Shown: piece after piece, positions 6,785 to 15,334 of the stretch
Position numbering within the stretch: the first letter of the stretch is position 1
Layout of the letters: every line of letters starts with the position of its first letter
Source of the DNA: Clostridiales bacterium
GTDB taxonomy: Bacteria > Bacillota > Clostridia > Christensenellales > CAG-138
Direction: 5' to 3'
NCBI GenBank assembly: GCA_918244965.1
Contig: CAKJYC010000062.1
Span: forward strand, 1 to 53,874
Length of the DNA: 53,874 bases
The notes under the pieces: model-generated
Databases searched by the model: none
Told to the model about the DNA's origin: nothing
The model's input: only the letters and a program-made list of their open reading frames with translations
Program-made: the position numbers and the translations under genes

Positions 6785-8330
6785 GCTCTTTGCGAAAAAG
6801 AACAGCGCGGCAGCGCGCAAGCAGGAGGATCGTTCGCAGATTCGGGAAAACCGTAAAAAGCTGCTGACGCAGGAAAGCGCGTTTGCGATCCGTGAAGCAT
6901 ACGTTCAGCTTCGAACGAACCTGATGTACAGCGTCGCGTCGATGGACGACCGCGGCTGTAAGGTGTTCGGCGTAACGAGCGCAAATCCGTCCGAGGGCAA
7001 GAGCCTGACAGCGTCCAACGTCGCGGTTTCGTTCGCCATGCTCGGCAAGCGCACGCTTCTGATCGACTGCGACATGCGTAAACCGAATGTCGCCCGACTC
7101 TGGCGCATCCACACCAAGAACGGCCTGAGCGATCTGATCGCCAAGGTCGACGCCTGCGACGTGTACAGCGTGGAGGGACTTCCGCTGTCGATCATCTGCT
7201 GCGGCAAGATCCCGCCGAACCCGTCCGAAATGCTTGCGTCCGCGTCGTTCCAGAACGCGATCGCGCGCTTCCGCAGGCAGTACGACTATATCATTCTCGA
7301 CACGCCGCCGATCAACGAGGTCGCGGACGCGCAGATCGTCTCACGTCTGGTGGACGGCATGGTGCTGGTCGTGCGGTCCTCCGTTACGAAGCAGAGGGAT
7401 CTTGCGGAGGCCGAAGCGACGCTGCAGAGCGCCGGCAGCCGCATCAGCGGCGTCGTGATCAACGACCTGAATCTCAAACAGAGCGGCAAGTACGGCTACA
7501 AATACGGGTATAAATACGGATATAAATACGGGTACAAGTACGGGTATAAGTACGGCTATAAGAGCGGTAACCAATCTGAATACCGGTACGGATACAATCC
7601 GGACTTCGGCGGCACAGCAAAGACCAGAAAGCCGCAGAAGAACGTCAGCGGCAAGGAGATCGATTTCCATGCGCACATTCTGCCTGCATGCGATCACGGC
7701 AGCGACGGGATCGAGACCTCGCTCCGGCAGGTTGCGCTCGCAAGAGAAGCGGGCGTGGACGCGATCTGCGCGACGCCGCACTTCTACGGACAGAAAATGT
7801 CCGTGGAGGACTTCCTGGAAAACCGCGCGCGCTGCTGGCTGCAGCTCAAGGCGCAGCTGCAGCAGGACGACCCGCGCATTCTGCTCGGCGCGGAGGTGCT
7901 TGCGTTCGAGGGCATCGAAAAGCTGCCGCACATTGAGGACCTTTGCCTGATGGGGACGCGCATCCTGCTTCTTGAGATGCCGTTCACGAGCTGGTCGCAG
8001 CGGCTGATCGCGTCGGTCGAGGCACTGAGCGAACGGCAGGATCTGCGCATTGTGCTTGCGCATGTCGATCGCTACGAGCGCGAGCAGGTCGAGACGCTGC
8101 TCGGATTCGAGAACGTGAAGGCGCAGATCAACGTGTCCGCGCTGACGAAGCATCTGCAGAGCGGATATCTGCGTGAATGGATGCGGCAGGGCAAGGTCGT
8201 CGCTTTGGGAAGCGACATCCACGGCACAAAGGTCGGTTATTCGGAATGGAATACCGCAAAGCAGCGGTATCCGGAGGAATGGAAGACGGTAATGCAGGAG
8301 ACGGAGCTGCGTCTTTCCAGTCTGTTGTAA
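6777..8330 (+). CDS. Bacterial tyrosine kinase fused to a PHP-type tyrosine phosphatase
   Basis: A 517-residue fusion. Residues 1 to about 235 are a CapB/YwqD-type BY-kinase: Walker A ANPSEGKS (Lys75), Walker A' LIDCDMRKP (Asp97 and Asp99) and Walker B IILDTPP (Asp175). Residues 238-261 are six KYGY repeats, then SGNQSEYRYGYN, making a 15-tyrosine cluster that should be the autophosphorylation site. Residues from about 293 are a CpsB/YwqE-type PHP phosphatase: DFHAHILP with HAH at 298-300, ATPHFY, GAEVLAF and a late GSDIHG. Usually kinase and phosphatase are separate genes. Together they would cycle phosphorylation to control polymer length and export. ATG at 6777 overlaps the previous gene, typical of translational coupling. 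Confidence 0.92.
   Translation: MSKLFAKKNSAAARKQEDRSQIRENRKKLLTQESAFAIREAYVQLRTNLMYSVASMDDRGCKVFGVTSANPSEGKSLTASNVAVSFAMLGKRTLLIDCDMRKPNVARLWRIHTKNGLSDLIAKVDACDVYSVEGLPLSIICCGKIPPNPSEMLASASFQNAIARFRRQYDYIILDTPPINEVADAQIVSRLVDGMVLVVRSSVTKQRDLAEAEATLQSAGSRISGVVINDLNLKQSGKYGYKYGYKYGYKYGYKYGYKYGYKSGNQSEYRYGYNPDFGGTAKTRKPQKNVSGKEIDFHAHILPACDHGSDGIETSLRQVALAREAGVDAICATPHFYGQKMSVEDFLENRARCWLQLKAQLQQDDPRILLGAEVLAFEGIEKLPHIEDLCLMGTRILLLEMPFTSWSQRLIASVEALSERQDLRIVLAHVDRYEREQVETLLGFENVKAQINVSALTKHLQSGYLREWMRQGKVVALGSDIHGTKVGYSEWNTAKQRYPEEWKTVMQETELRLSSLL
7488..7559 (+). repeat. Six tandem 12-bp repeats encoding KYGY
   Basis: Six in-frame units of the form AAR TAY GGN TAY. Synonymous third positions differ among copies (GGC, GGG, GGA; TAC, TAT), so the tyrosine pattern seems selected at protein level. 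Copy number may still vary by slippage. Confidence 0.95.
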
Positions 8331-8352
8331 GGAACACCGGGGGGAGAAAAGA

Positions 8353-8441
8353 GACCGAGGCGAGCGGTGCGCGGCCATAGCCGCCCCGCGATCGGACGGT
8401 CGAACACAGCGTGTTTGGACTGTGTGAGGCGCAAAAAGCGC
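8353..8441 (+). other. Structured intergenic segment before the LCP gene
   Basis: The 172 bases between the kinase fusion and the LCP gene hold three possible hairpins. One is nested: GACCG (8353-8357) with CGGTC (8397-8401), enclosing GCGGC-cata-GCCGC (8371-8384). The others are ACACAG (8404-8409) with CTGTGT (8420-8425), and GCGC-AAAAA-GCGC (8429-8441). No promoter or T run is obvious. This is the longest gap in an otherwise tight operon; its role is unknown. Confidence 0.4.
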
Positions 8442-8502
8442 GTCGCATGCCGAAGGCAACGAAAAAACAGGCTGTGAATCCACACAATCGGGAGTGAACA
8501 CA

Positions 8503-10086
8503 ATGGAAGAACAACAAACGCCGATCACGCCGGAAACGGATCTCGGCTTTGAACCGAAACGGCGCAGGAAGGAAAAACGAAAGAAATCCAAGGTCAAACG
8601 GATCGTACTCTGGTCCGTTCTCGGCGTTCTGCTTGCCGCGCTGATCGGCGGCGGGATCTACATTTGGTTTATTCTGAAGCGCCCCGGCGCATTCTTCTCC
8701 GCATCCGTCCGCGTAACGGCGACGGCGACGCCGGCGGCAACGCCGATGATCGAGATCGAACAATACCTGCCGAGCCGGGAGCCCGATGCGACGCCGATCC
8801 CGACGCTTGTGCCGACAGGCACCCCGGCACTGCCGGAGACTTCCGCGCAGCCGGATCCGGGCGAATCGCTCGGCATTGTCAACATTGCGCTGTTTGGGAT
8901 CGACGCATTCGAGGACGGGAAGTCAAGCAGCGGTTCCATGCCGCATACGGACGCGAATCTGGTCCTTGCGATCAATTTCGATACGAATGAAATGAGCCTG
9001 ATCTCCATCGCGCGCGACTGTCTGACGACCGCGCCCGGACACACGGGCTTCTATAAGTTCAACGGCGTCTTCAACGTCGGCGGCGGTATGAAGAATCCAA
9101 AGGCAGGGTTTGAGCTGTCGTGCCGTGCGGCGGAGGAATGGCTCGGCGGCGTCTCGATCCCGTATTACTACGGCGTCGATTTTCAGGCACTGATCGACCT
9201 GGTCGATATGATCGGCGGGATCGATTTTGATGTGGACATTCCGCTGCATACATATGACGGACGCACCATTGAACGAGGCCGCAGACATCTTGACGGGCTT
9301 GGCGTTTTAGCGTATGTGCGTATGCGCAAGACGGCCGGCGGACATGATTCTGACCGTACCGCGCGGCAGCGCAAGATGCTGGTTGCGATCTTCAAAAAGC
9401 TGAAGCAGGAGGGGAAGCTGTCGATGATCCCCGATCTGCTCAACACAATGGGCGACAACGTCTATACGAATACCAGCCTTTCGCAAACGGCGGCGCTGGT
9501 GAACTTTGCAAGGGGCGTCGATCCGGACAGCATCAAGACCTACAGCATTCAGGGCCGGATCAGCATGACGTACGACTGGGCGTTCTGCTTCATCGACCAG
9601 CAGGCGCGGATCGACATGATCCGGGAGGTCTACGGCTTTGAGGCCGCGCCGATGGGCGTCAACTCGTCGGTATATGAGACGTTCCTGCACGACAGCGGCT
9701 TCCGCGCGATCCAGTATATGAACATTGCAAAACGGATCCTGAACAAGGCACACGAAGCGGCGCAGGACACGCCGATGAGCGAGACGCAAAAGGCGGCGTA
9801 CGCCGCGTGCTGGCAGGATCTGCAAGACCTCAAGGCCCTGTTCGACTATACGGATCAATGGACACAGCAGCGGTACGACAGCAGCGTCAAGCTGACCGAC
9901 GCAGAACGGGACGAGCGCAGAGAACTGTATACAGGAATCGAAACGCTGGAAGCAAGGCTGAAGGAATCGGCGAACGCGCTGAACGAGGCCTTCGGAAATC
10001 CGATCAGGCCCGGCTGGAACCGCAGTATTGCCGGCTGGTCGGACAAGGACAGCCTTATCAATGAGGTATACGTCGATTTCCGCTGA
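8503..10086 (+). CDS. LytR-CpsA-Psr (LCP) family glycopolymer ligase
   Basis: A 527-residue type II membrane protein. A very basic cytoplasmic tail is followed by a membrane segment at residues 34-58 and a Thr/Pro-rich linker (about 60-125). The LCP domain starts near 130 with NIALFGIDAF, ISIARD and HLDGLGVLAYVRMRK...DRTARQRKML. Its conserved Arg and Asp residues bind the lipid pyrophosphate. LCP enzymes move glycopolymers from undecaprenyl carrier to the cell wall. The C-terminal 180 residues form a helical extension beyond the usual domain. I prefer ATG 8503 over GTG 8494 because GGAG lies 8 bases before the ATG. Its place in the operon suggests the polymer is wall-anchored. Confidence 0.9.
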   Translation: MEEQQTPITPETDLGFEPKRRRKEKRKKSKVKRIVLWSVLGVLLAALIGGGIYIWFILKRPGAFFSASVRVTATATPAATPMIEIEQYLPSREPDATPIPTLVPTGTPALPETSAQPDPGESLGIVNIALFGIDAFEDGKSSSGSMPHTDANLVLAINFDTNEMSLISIARDCLTTAPGHTGFYKFNGVFNVGGGMKNPKAGFELSCRAAEEWLGGVSIPYYYGVDFQALIDLVDMIGGIDFDVDIPLHTYDGRTIERGRRHLDGLGVLAYVRMRKTAGGHDSDRTARQRKMLVAIFKKLKQEGKLSMIPDLLNTMGDNVYTNTSLSQTAALVNFARGVDPDSIKTYSIQGRISMTYDWAFCFIDQQARIDMIREVYGFEAAPMGVNSSVYETFLHDSGFRAIQYMNIAKRILNKAHEAAQDTPMSETQKAAYAACWQDLQDLKALFDYTDQWTQQRYDSSVKLTDAERDERRELYTGIETLEARLKESANALNEAFGNPIRPGWNRSIAGWSDKDSLINEVYVDFR

Positions 10087-10146
10087 TTCCGATCCGCAAA
10101 CGAGGTCCAACGGGAGTCATTGGCAAAACAGCATTCGGAGAATGGC

Positions 10147-12204
10147 ATGAACAGAAAAGAAAACAATCGAACCGAAACAGAGTCGCGTAAACGGGCCGGG
10201 ATGCCGAAATATATCATTCCGGTTCTGTTGGGCGTCTTTGACTATCTGGCGGTGAGCCTCGCCTATTTCGTCGCACTCTGGCTCCGGTTTGACTTTGTAT
10301 TCTCAAAAATCAGTCAGGAGTACTGGATCATCTTCTCACGCTCGATCCTGGTCTACGCAGCGGTTACCGTCCTTGTTTTCTGGGCGTTCCGGTTGTACCG
10401 GCTGCTGCTGCGCTATATCGGCCTTCGCGAGATCGTCAAGGTATTCGGTCTGTCCCTGTTGCTTTCGATCGTTTACGCCGTCGCGATCCGGCTGATCCTC
10501 GGCAGAATGCCGGTGTCGTACTACTTCGGCGGCGCGCTGATCCAGGCGGCGCTGCTGACGGGGATCCGTCTGTCGGTCCGACTGGTCGATCACTGGAACA
10601 AGCGCCGTGCGCAGATGCAGGCGGAGCAGAACCGCGTCATGCTGATCGGCGCGGGCGATGCAGGACAAATGATTTTGCGCGATATCATGGCGAATCCGAG
10701 CACGCACGACACGGTCGTCTGCTTCATCGACGACGATCCGAACAAACAGAAGCGCCTTTTGGAGGGCGTGCCGATCGTCGGCGGGCGCGAGGACATTCTT
10801 TCCGCGGTCGAAAAATACCGCATAGACAAGATTTATCTCGCGATTCCGAGCGCCACGGCGGAACAGAAGCGCGACATCCTCTCCATCTGCAGCGAGACGG
10901 CCTGCGAGCTCAAGCAGCTTCCGGGCATGTATCAGCTGATTTCCGGACAGATCTCGGTCAGCGCGATGAAGGACGTTGCGGTTGAGGACCTTCTGGGCCG
11001 CGACCCGATCCGCCCCGATCTCTCCGGCGTGTATGCGTTTATCAACGGCAAGACCGTCATGGTCACCGGTGGCGGCGGATCGATCGGCAGCGAGCTTTGC
11101 CGGCAGATCGCGGCGCACGGCCCGAAGCAGCTGATCATCTTCGACGTGTACGAAAACAGCGCGTACGACATCCAGCAGGAGCTCAAGGAGCGCTTCCCGC
11201 AGCTGGATCTGGTCGTTCTGATCGGCTCGGTGCGCGACAGCCGAAAGATTTTCAAAGTGTTCGACGAATACCGGCCGCAGGTCGCCTATCATGCGGCGGC
11301 GCACAAACACGTTCCGCTGATGGAGACCAGCCCGTGCGAGGCGATCAAGAACAACGTCATCGGCACGTACAAGACCGCATACGCGGCAATGGTACACGGC
11401 TGTGAGCGCTTCGTGCTGATCTCGACGGACAAGGCGGTCAATCCGACCAACGTCATGGGCGCAAGCAAGCGTCTGTGCGAAATGATCATCCAGAGCTTCG
11501 ACGCCAAGATCAAGGCGGGCAAAGCGAGCGAGATCCCGCAGCTGTTCACGCACGAGGGCTGCGAAAACGCCGACAAGGACGGCACGGGACGCGTATTCCG
11601 GAACATCCGGACCGAGTTTGTCGCCGTGCGGTTCGGCAACGTGCTCGGCAGCAACGGTTCGGTCATCCCGCTGTTCAAGAAGCAGATCGAGCACGGCGGC
11701 CCGGTCACCGTCACGCATCCGGACGTCATCCGTTACTTCATGACGATCCCGGAGGCGGTGAGCCTTGTGATGCTCGCCGGGACCTACGCAAAGGGCGGCG
11801 AGATCTTCGTGCTGGATATGGGCAGCCCGGTCAAGATCGACACGCTGGCGAGGAACCTCATCAAGCAGGCGGGGCTGAAGCCGGACGTCGATATCAAGAT
11901 CAAGTATACCGGTCTGCGGCCCGGCGAAAAGCTCTATGAGGAGAAGCTCATGGACGCGGAAGGCCTTCAGAAGACCGAAAACGAGCTGATCCACATCGGC
12001 AAGCCGATCGCGTTCGATCAGGATCTGCTGTTTGCAAATCTTGCCACGCTGATGAGCGCGGCTTACGCGAATGACGACCGGATCCGCGACCTTCTGATCG
12101 GCATGGTGCCGACCTACCACCCGGCGAAGGCCGGCGCGCAGGCGCTGAAGGTCCTCGGCGCGACCGCCGAACCGGAACCGGACGAAATGCACGCCGCAGG
12201 CTGA
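10147..12204 (+). CDS. Membrane UDP-HexNAc 4,6-dehydratase, CapD/PglF family
   Basis: A 685-residue protein. Four membrane helices occupy the first 150 residues, followed by a CoA-binding-like domain (VMLIGAGDAGQMIL) and a C-terminal extended SDR domain. The NAD site is TGGGGSIGSE near residue 307, and the active-site segment NPTNVMGASKR has Met437 and Lys441. Met in place of the usual Tyr matches the PglF/CapD pattern. The reaction converts UDP-GlcNAc to a 4-keto-6-deoxy sugar, precursor of bacillosamine, QuiNAc or FucNAc-type residues. ATG 10147 has CGGAG about 7 bases upstream and was chosen over TTG 10120. It probably supplies the first sugar for the initiating transferase downstream. Confidence 0.9.
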   Translation: MNRKENNRTETESRKRAGMPKYIIPVLLGVFDYLAVSLAYFVALWLRFDFVFSKISQEYWIIFSRSILVYAAVTVLVFWAFRLYRLLLRYIGLREIVKVFGLSLLLSIVYAVAIRLILGRMPVSYYFGGALIQAALLTGIRLSVRLVDHWNKRRAQMQAEQNRVMLIGAGDAGQMILRDIMANPSTHDTVVCFIDDDPNKQKRLLEGVPIVGGREDILSAVEKYRIDKIYLAIPSATAEQKRDILSICSETACELKQLPGMYQLISGQISVSAMKDVAVEDLLGRDPIRPDLSGVYAFINGKTVMVTGGGGSIGSELCRQIAAHGPKQLIIFDVYENSAYDIQQELKERFPQLDLVVLIGSVRDSRKIFKVFDEYRPQVAYHAAAHKHVPLMETSPCEAIKNNVIGTYKTAYAAMVHGCERFVLISTDKAVNPTNVMGASKRLCEMIIQSFDAKIKAGKASEIPQLFTHEGCENADKDGTGRVFRNIRTEFVAVRFGNVLGSNGSVIPLFKKQIEHGGPVTVTHPDVIRYFMTIPEAVSLVMLAGTYAKGGEIFVLDMGSPVKIDTLARNLIKQAGLKPDVDIKIKYTGLRPGEKLYEEKLMDAEGLQKTENELIHIGKPIAFDQDLLFANLATLMSAAYANDDRIRDLLIGMVPTYHPAKAGAQALKVLGATAEPEPDEMHAAG

Positions 12205-12208
12205 GGGC

Positions 12209-12667
12209 ATGCGTATCCGACAATTGTCGAACAAGCGAATCATTCTGCTGACTGCGACGACGCTGGTGCTGCTCTTTATCTTCGGACAGTCGATGTTGCC
12301 GAAGAGCACGTCCGCTGGCGAGAGCGGCTGGCTCCGGGAGAAGATCCTAAACCCGATCGCGTCGTGGTTCGGACTCGGACCGCTTTCGGACCATTTCGTG
12401 CGCAAACTGGCACATGTGTTCGAGTACACAATTCTTGCCGTTCTGCTGACGCTGGATTTTCGCAGCCGGCTGATCAAAAGCATCGGCCTCGGTTTTACCG
12501 TCGCCTTTCTGGACGAGAGCCTGCAGGCGCTGACCGGCCGCGGCTCACAGCTTTCCGACGTCTGGATCGACCTGATCGGCGTCGCCATCGGCACGCTTTT
12601 GGGCTTTTTGCTTTGGAGATTGTTCCGTTGTTCATCGACAAAGGAACAGGGGAAAAACGAATCATAA
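12209..12667 (+). CDS. VanZ family membrane protein
   Basis: A 152-residue protein with about four membrane helices. VanZ-family marks are FIFGQSMLP after the first helix, the KLAHVFEYTILAVLL segment and the acidic DESLQALTGRGSQLSDVWIDLIG near the end. VanZ itself raises teicoplanin resistance, but most relatives have unknown roles and often occur in envelope polysaccharide loci. The gene begins 4 bases after the dehydratase stop. The last codons approach a region of lower GC that begins with the next gene. Confidence 0.85.
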   Translation: MRIRQLSNKRIILLTATTLVLLFIFGQSMLPKSTSAGESGWLREKILNPIASWFGLGPLSDHFVRKLAHVFEYTILAVLLTLDFRSRLIKSIGLGFTVAFLDESLQALTGRGSQLSDVWIDLIGVAIGTLLGFLLWRLFRCSSTKEQGKNES

Positions 12668-12678
12668 AGGAATCCGAA

Positions 12679-13356
12679 ATGGAAAACGTAACGTACACGG
12701 AGGAACAACTCAGGAAAAAGGTTAACGGTGTTTATAACCGCGTAATGAAGCGCTGCATCGATTTTATTCTTGCGCTGATTCTGTTTGTAATTTGTCTTCC
12801 GTTTTATCTGATTATTGCAATTGCAATCTGCATTGACGACGGATTGCCGGTTCTGTATCGCGCGCCGCGCGGCGGTTATCACAATAAAACATTCAGAATC
12901 TGCAAGTTTCGCAGCATGGTTAAGAACGCCGACAAAATCGGCGGATATACAACTGCGTTTCATGATCCTCGGGTAACGAAGGTCGGCGCAGTACTCCGTA
13001 AGGCAAAGCTCGACGAGATACCGCAGTTGATCAATATTCTGAAGGGCGAGATGAGCTTTGTCGGACCGCGGCCGGAGGTATTGGAGTATGTGAACCGGTT
13101 CACGGGGCTTGAGACGTATATTCTTGAGGTCCGTCCCGGCATTACGGACTACAGCTCCATCAAGTTCGCGAACCTCGATGAACTTGTCGGTTCGGAGAAT
13201 GCCGATGAGTTCTTTCAGAAAGAGATTCTCGGACAGAAAAATGCGCTGCGCGTCAAATATGTTGCGGAGATCTCCTTTTCGACCGACGTAAAGATCTTTT
13301 TCAAGACGATCGGCGCGGTGTTCGGACGCGTGATTGCGACAGTTAAGGGAAAGTAA
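12679..13356 (+). CDS. Initiating sugar-phosphate transferase (bacterial sugar transferase family)
   Basis: A 225-residue monotopic phosphoglycosyltransferase. A membrane segment lies near residues 25-50 (CIDFILALILFVICLPFYL), then the catalytic domain with KFRSMV, the DE-containing AKLDEIPQLINILKGEMSF and the GPRPE motif. The enzyme moves a sugar phosphate from a UDP-sugar to undecaprenyl phosphate, the first step of repeat-unit assembly. The open frame runs upstream to 12364, but ATG 12679 has AAGG 8 bases before it and gives the family length. The DNA is visibly more AT-rich than the genes before it. Substrate is probably the 6-deoxy-HexNAc made by the CapD-like enzyme. Confidence 0.92.
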   Translation: MENVTYTEEQLRKKVNGVYNRVMKRCIDFILALILFVICLPFYLIIAIAICIDDGLPVLYRAPRGGYHNKTFRICKFRSMVKNADKIGGYTTAFHDPRVTKVGAVLRKAKLDEIPQLINILKGEMSFVGPRPEVLEYVNRFTGLETYILEVRPGITDYSSIKFANLDELVGSENADEFFQKEILGQKNALRVKYVAEISFSTDVKIFFKTIGAVFGRVIATVKGK

Positions 13357-14307
13357 ATGGAATACATCAGCGTTAAAAACACAGATTTGACCGTTTCGAG
13401 AATCGCGATCGGCGGCGATCCGATGGGACTGCATGCATGGGGAGATACCAGCGAGGCCGAGATGATCGACGCGGTTCACGTCGGGCTTGAGCAGGGGATC
13501 ACATATTTCGACACCGCTGACATCTACGGACTCGGGACGGCGGAGCAGATCCTCTCGAAGGCCATCGGAAACCGGCGAAAGGACGTCGTCATTGCAACCA
13601 AGTTCGGCGTGAGACGAAACGATGAGAACACACGGACGTTTTACGATATTTCCCCCGCATGGATGCGGCAGGCGGTAGAAGGAAGCCTGAAAAGGCTCGG
13701 GACCGATTATATTGATATCTATCAGATCCATTATCTGGATGGCATAACGCCGATCGAGGATGTGATCGAGGGACTGGAGCGGCTGAAAGAAGAGGGCAAG
13801 ATCCGATACTACGGACTGTCGAACGTGGGGAGGAAGGACCTTGCAATGCTGAAGCCGTATGCAGGACGGTTTTGCTCGTTTCAGGACCAGTACAGTCTTG
13901 CATGCCGCGATTATGAAGCAGATATCCGGTGCGTTTCGGAGACGCTCGGCGCGACGCCGCTGACGTGGGGAAGTCTCGGACAGGGAGTTTTAACCGGGAA
14001 ATACGGACGGGATGTCGTAATGGATCAAAGCGACAAACGTTCGCGCGCTACATTTCCGAATTTCCACGGCGAGAAGCTGCAGAAGAATCTGGATATCGTA
14101 GATGAGATGAAAAAGATGGGGCCTAAGTACGGAAAACAGCCGGCGGCCATTGCGATTCGGTTTATCCTGGACTATTTGCAGGAATCGGTCGCGCTGGTGG
14201 GGGTAAAGAGAAGATCACAGGTGTTGTCAAACTGTGAAGCGCTCGGCTGGAAACTGTGCCGAGAAGACTTGGACCTGCTTGACAGAATATCAAAACAAGG
14301 AGAATGA
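13357..14307 (+). CDS. Aldo/keto reductase
   Basis: A 316-residue TIM-barrel aldo/keto reductase. The NADPH-enzyme catalytic tetrad is visible as Asp/Tyr in FDTADIYGLG, Lys in ATKFG and His in YQIHYLD. The start codon directly abuts the stop of the sugar transferase. The family reduces aldehydes or ketones, including keto-sugars. Within a polysaccharide operon and directly before a TPP-dependent E1 pair, it might reduce a keto-sugar or an acyl product of that pair. No specific substrate can be read from sequence. Confidence 0.88.
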   Translation: MEYISVKNTDLTVSRIAIGGDPMGLHAWGDTSEAEMIDAVHVGLEQGITYFDTADIYGLGTAEQILSKAIGNRRKDVVIATKFGVRRNDENTRTFYDISPAWMRQAVEGSLKRLGTDYIDIYQIHYLDGITPIEDVIEGLERLKEEGKIRYYGLSNVGRKDLAMLKPYAGRFCSFQDQYSLACRDYEADIRCVSETLGATPLTWGSLGQGVLTGKYGRDVVMDQSDKRSRATFPNFHGEKLQKNLDIVDEMKKMGPKYGKQPAAIAIRFILDYLQESVALVGVKRRSQVLSNCEALGWKLCREDLDLLDRISKQGE

Positions 14308-14308
14308 T

Positions 14309-15331
14309 ATGAGGCAAATACATGTCCCTACATTGCCGGTCCTGGAGAATGTGCTGGGATTGAGCGATGAGATCGTAAAGAACATGCTTGCCCGCATGGT
14401 TCTGATCAGAACAGCGGAGGAGCATATTGCGCAAAGCGTACTGGAGAAACAGGTTTTCACGCCCTGTCACCTGTATATCGGGCAGGAGGCCGATGCTGTC
14501 GGCGTTTGCCAGGCGCTCAGGGATACGGATTATGTTTTCAGCACCCATCGTTCTCACGGCCATTTTCTTGCGAAGGGCGGAAAGATCGAGGACTTGTTCG
14601 CCGAGATCTACTGCAGAGAGACAGGCTGTTCGGGCGGCCGCGGAGGATCGATGCATCTGTGCGATCCGAAGATCGGACTTTTGGGTTCTTCTTCGATCGT
14701 TGCGGGATGTCTCGGAATCGGGCTCGGCCCTGCGTTCAAGAGCAAGCTGATGGGGCTGGATAATGTCAGCGTGATCTTCCACGGCGACTGTGTGCCGGAG
14801 GAAGGCGTGTGGCATGAAGCCCTGAACTTTGCTGCGGTGAAAAAACTGCCGGTGATTTTTGTTTGCGAGAACAACCTTTATGCGGCTTCGGCGGCTTTGG
14901 CCGATCGCCGTGTGGATGATAATATCTTTGAAGTGGCGGCTGCGCACGGGCTTCCGACGGAGATCGTGGACGGCAACGATATCTTTGCGGTGCATAAGGC
15001 GGCGACAGAAGCCGTACAAAGAGCCAGAAACGGCGAAGGCCCGCAGTATATTGAGACAAGGACATATCGCTGGCTCGGACATGTCGGACCGTTCGACAAT
15101 ATCAAAGAGGGACTGCGGGACATCAATGAGCTGAATTTCTGGAAGGAGAGATGTCCGATCCGCAATCTGGAACGGAAGCTGATCGAAACGGGCGTCATGA
15201 CCGAACAGGAAACGGAAGCGCTGCACGAACGCACGCGCAAGATCGTTGAGGATGCACAGGCGAAGGCGGTCGCCGCCTCCAAACCCGCTCCGGAAACACT
15301 GCTGCACAACGTCTATCGTCGAGAGGTATAA
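14309..15331 (+). CDS. TPP-dependent 2-oxoacid dehydrogenase E1 alpha-like subunit
   Basis: A 340-residue protein of the PDH/acetoin dehydrogenase E1 alpha family. Seen are HLYIGQEA, GRGGSMHL, the TPP/Mg segment beginning GDC and ending CENN about 28 residues later, and RTYRWLGH. The glycine usual at the third position of GDG is Cys here. The start ATG 14309 has AAGGAG 6 bases upstream. The beta subunit follows 3 bases after the stop. No E2 or E3 gene is present, so the pair may not run a full dehydrogenase cycle. It might decarboxylate a 2-oxoacid and transfer the resulting aldehyde, as proposed for some sugar-modifying TPP enzymes; this is inference. Confidence 0.88.
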   Translation: MRQIHVPTLPVLENVLGLSDEIVKNMLARMVLIRTAEEHIAQSVLEKQVFTPCHLYIGQEADAVGVCQALRDTDYVFSTHRSHGHFLAKGGKIEDLFAEIYCRETGCSGGRGGSMHLCDPKIGLLGSSSIVAGCLGIGLGPAFKSKLMGLDNVSVIFHGDCVPEEGVWHEALNFAAVKKLPVIFVCENNLYAASAALADRRVDDNIFEVAAAHGLPTEIVDGNDIFAVHKAATEAVQRARNGEGPQYIETRTYRWLGHVGPFDNIKEGLRDINELNFWKERCPIRNLERKLIETGVMTEQETEALHERTRKIVEDAQAKAVAASKPAPETLLHNVYRREV

Positions 15332-15334
15332 GTC

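Noticed and set aside
7488..7559. CRISPR-like repeat array
   Set aside because: The 12-bp units are contiguous without spacers and encode KYGY in frame in the kinase fusion.
10336..13731. 1131-codon minus-strand open frame
   Set aside because: Antisense to the dehydratase, VanZ, sugar transferase and AKR genes, all with clear motifs. Biased composition (Arg/Asp/His/Val) is typical of an antisense shadow in GC-rich DNA.
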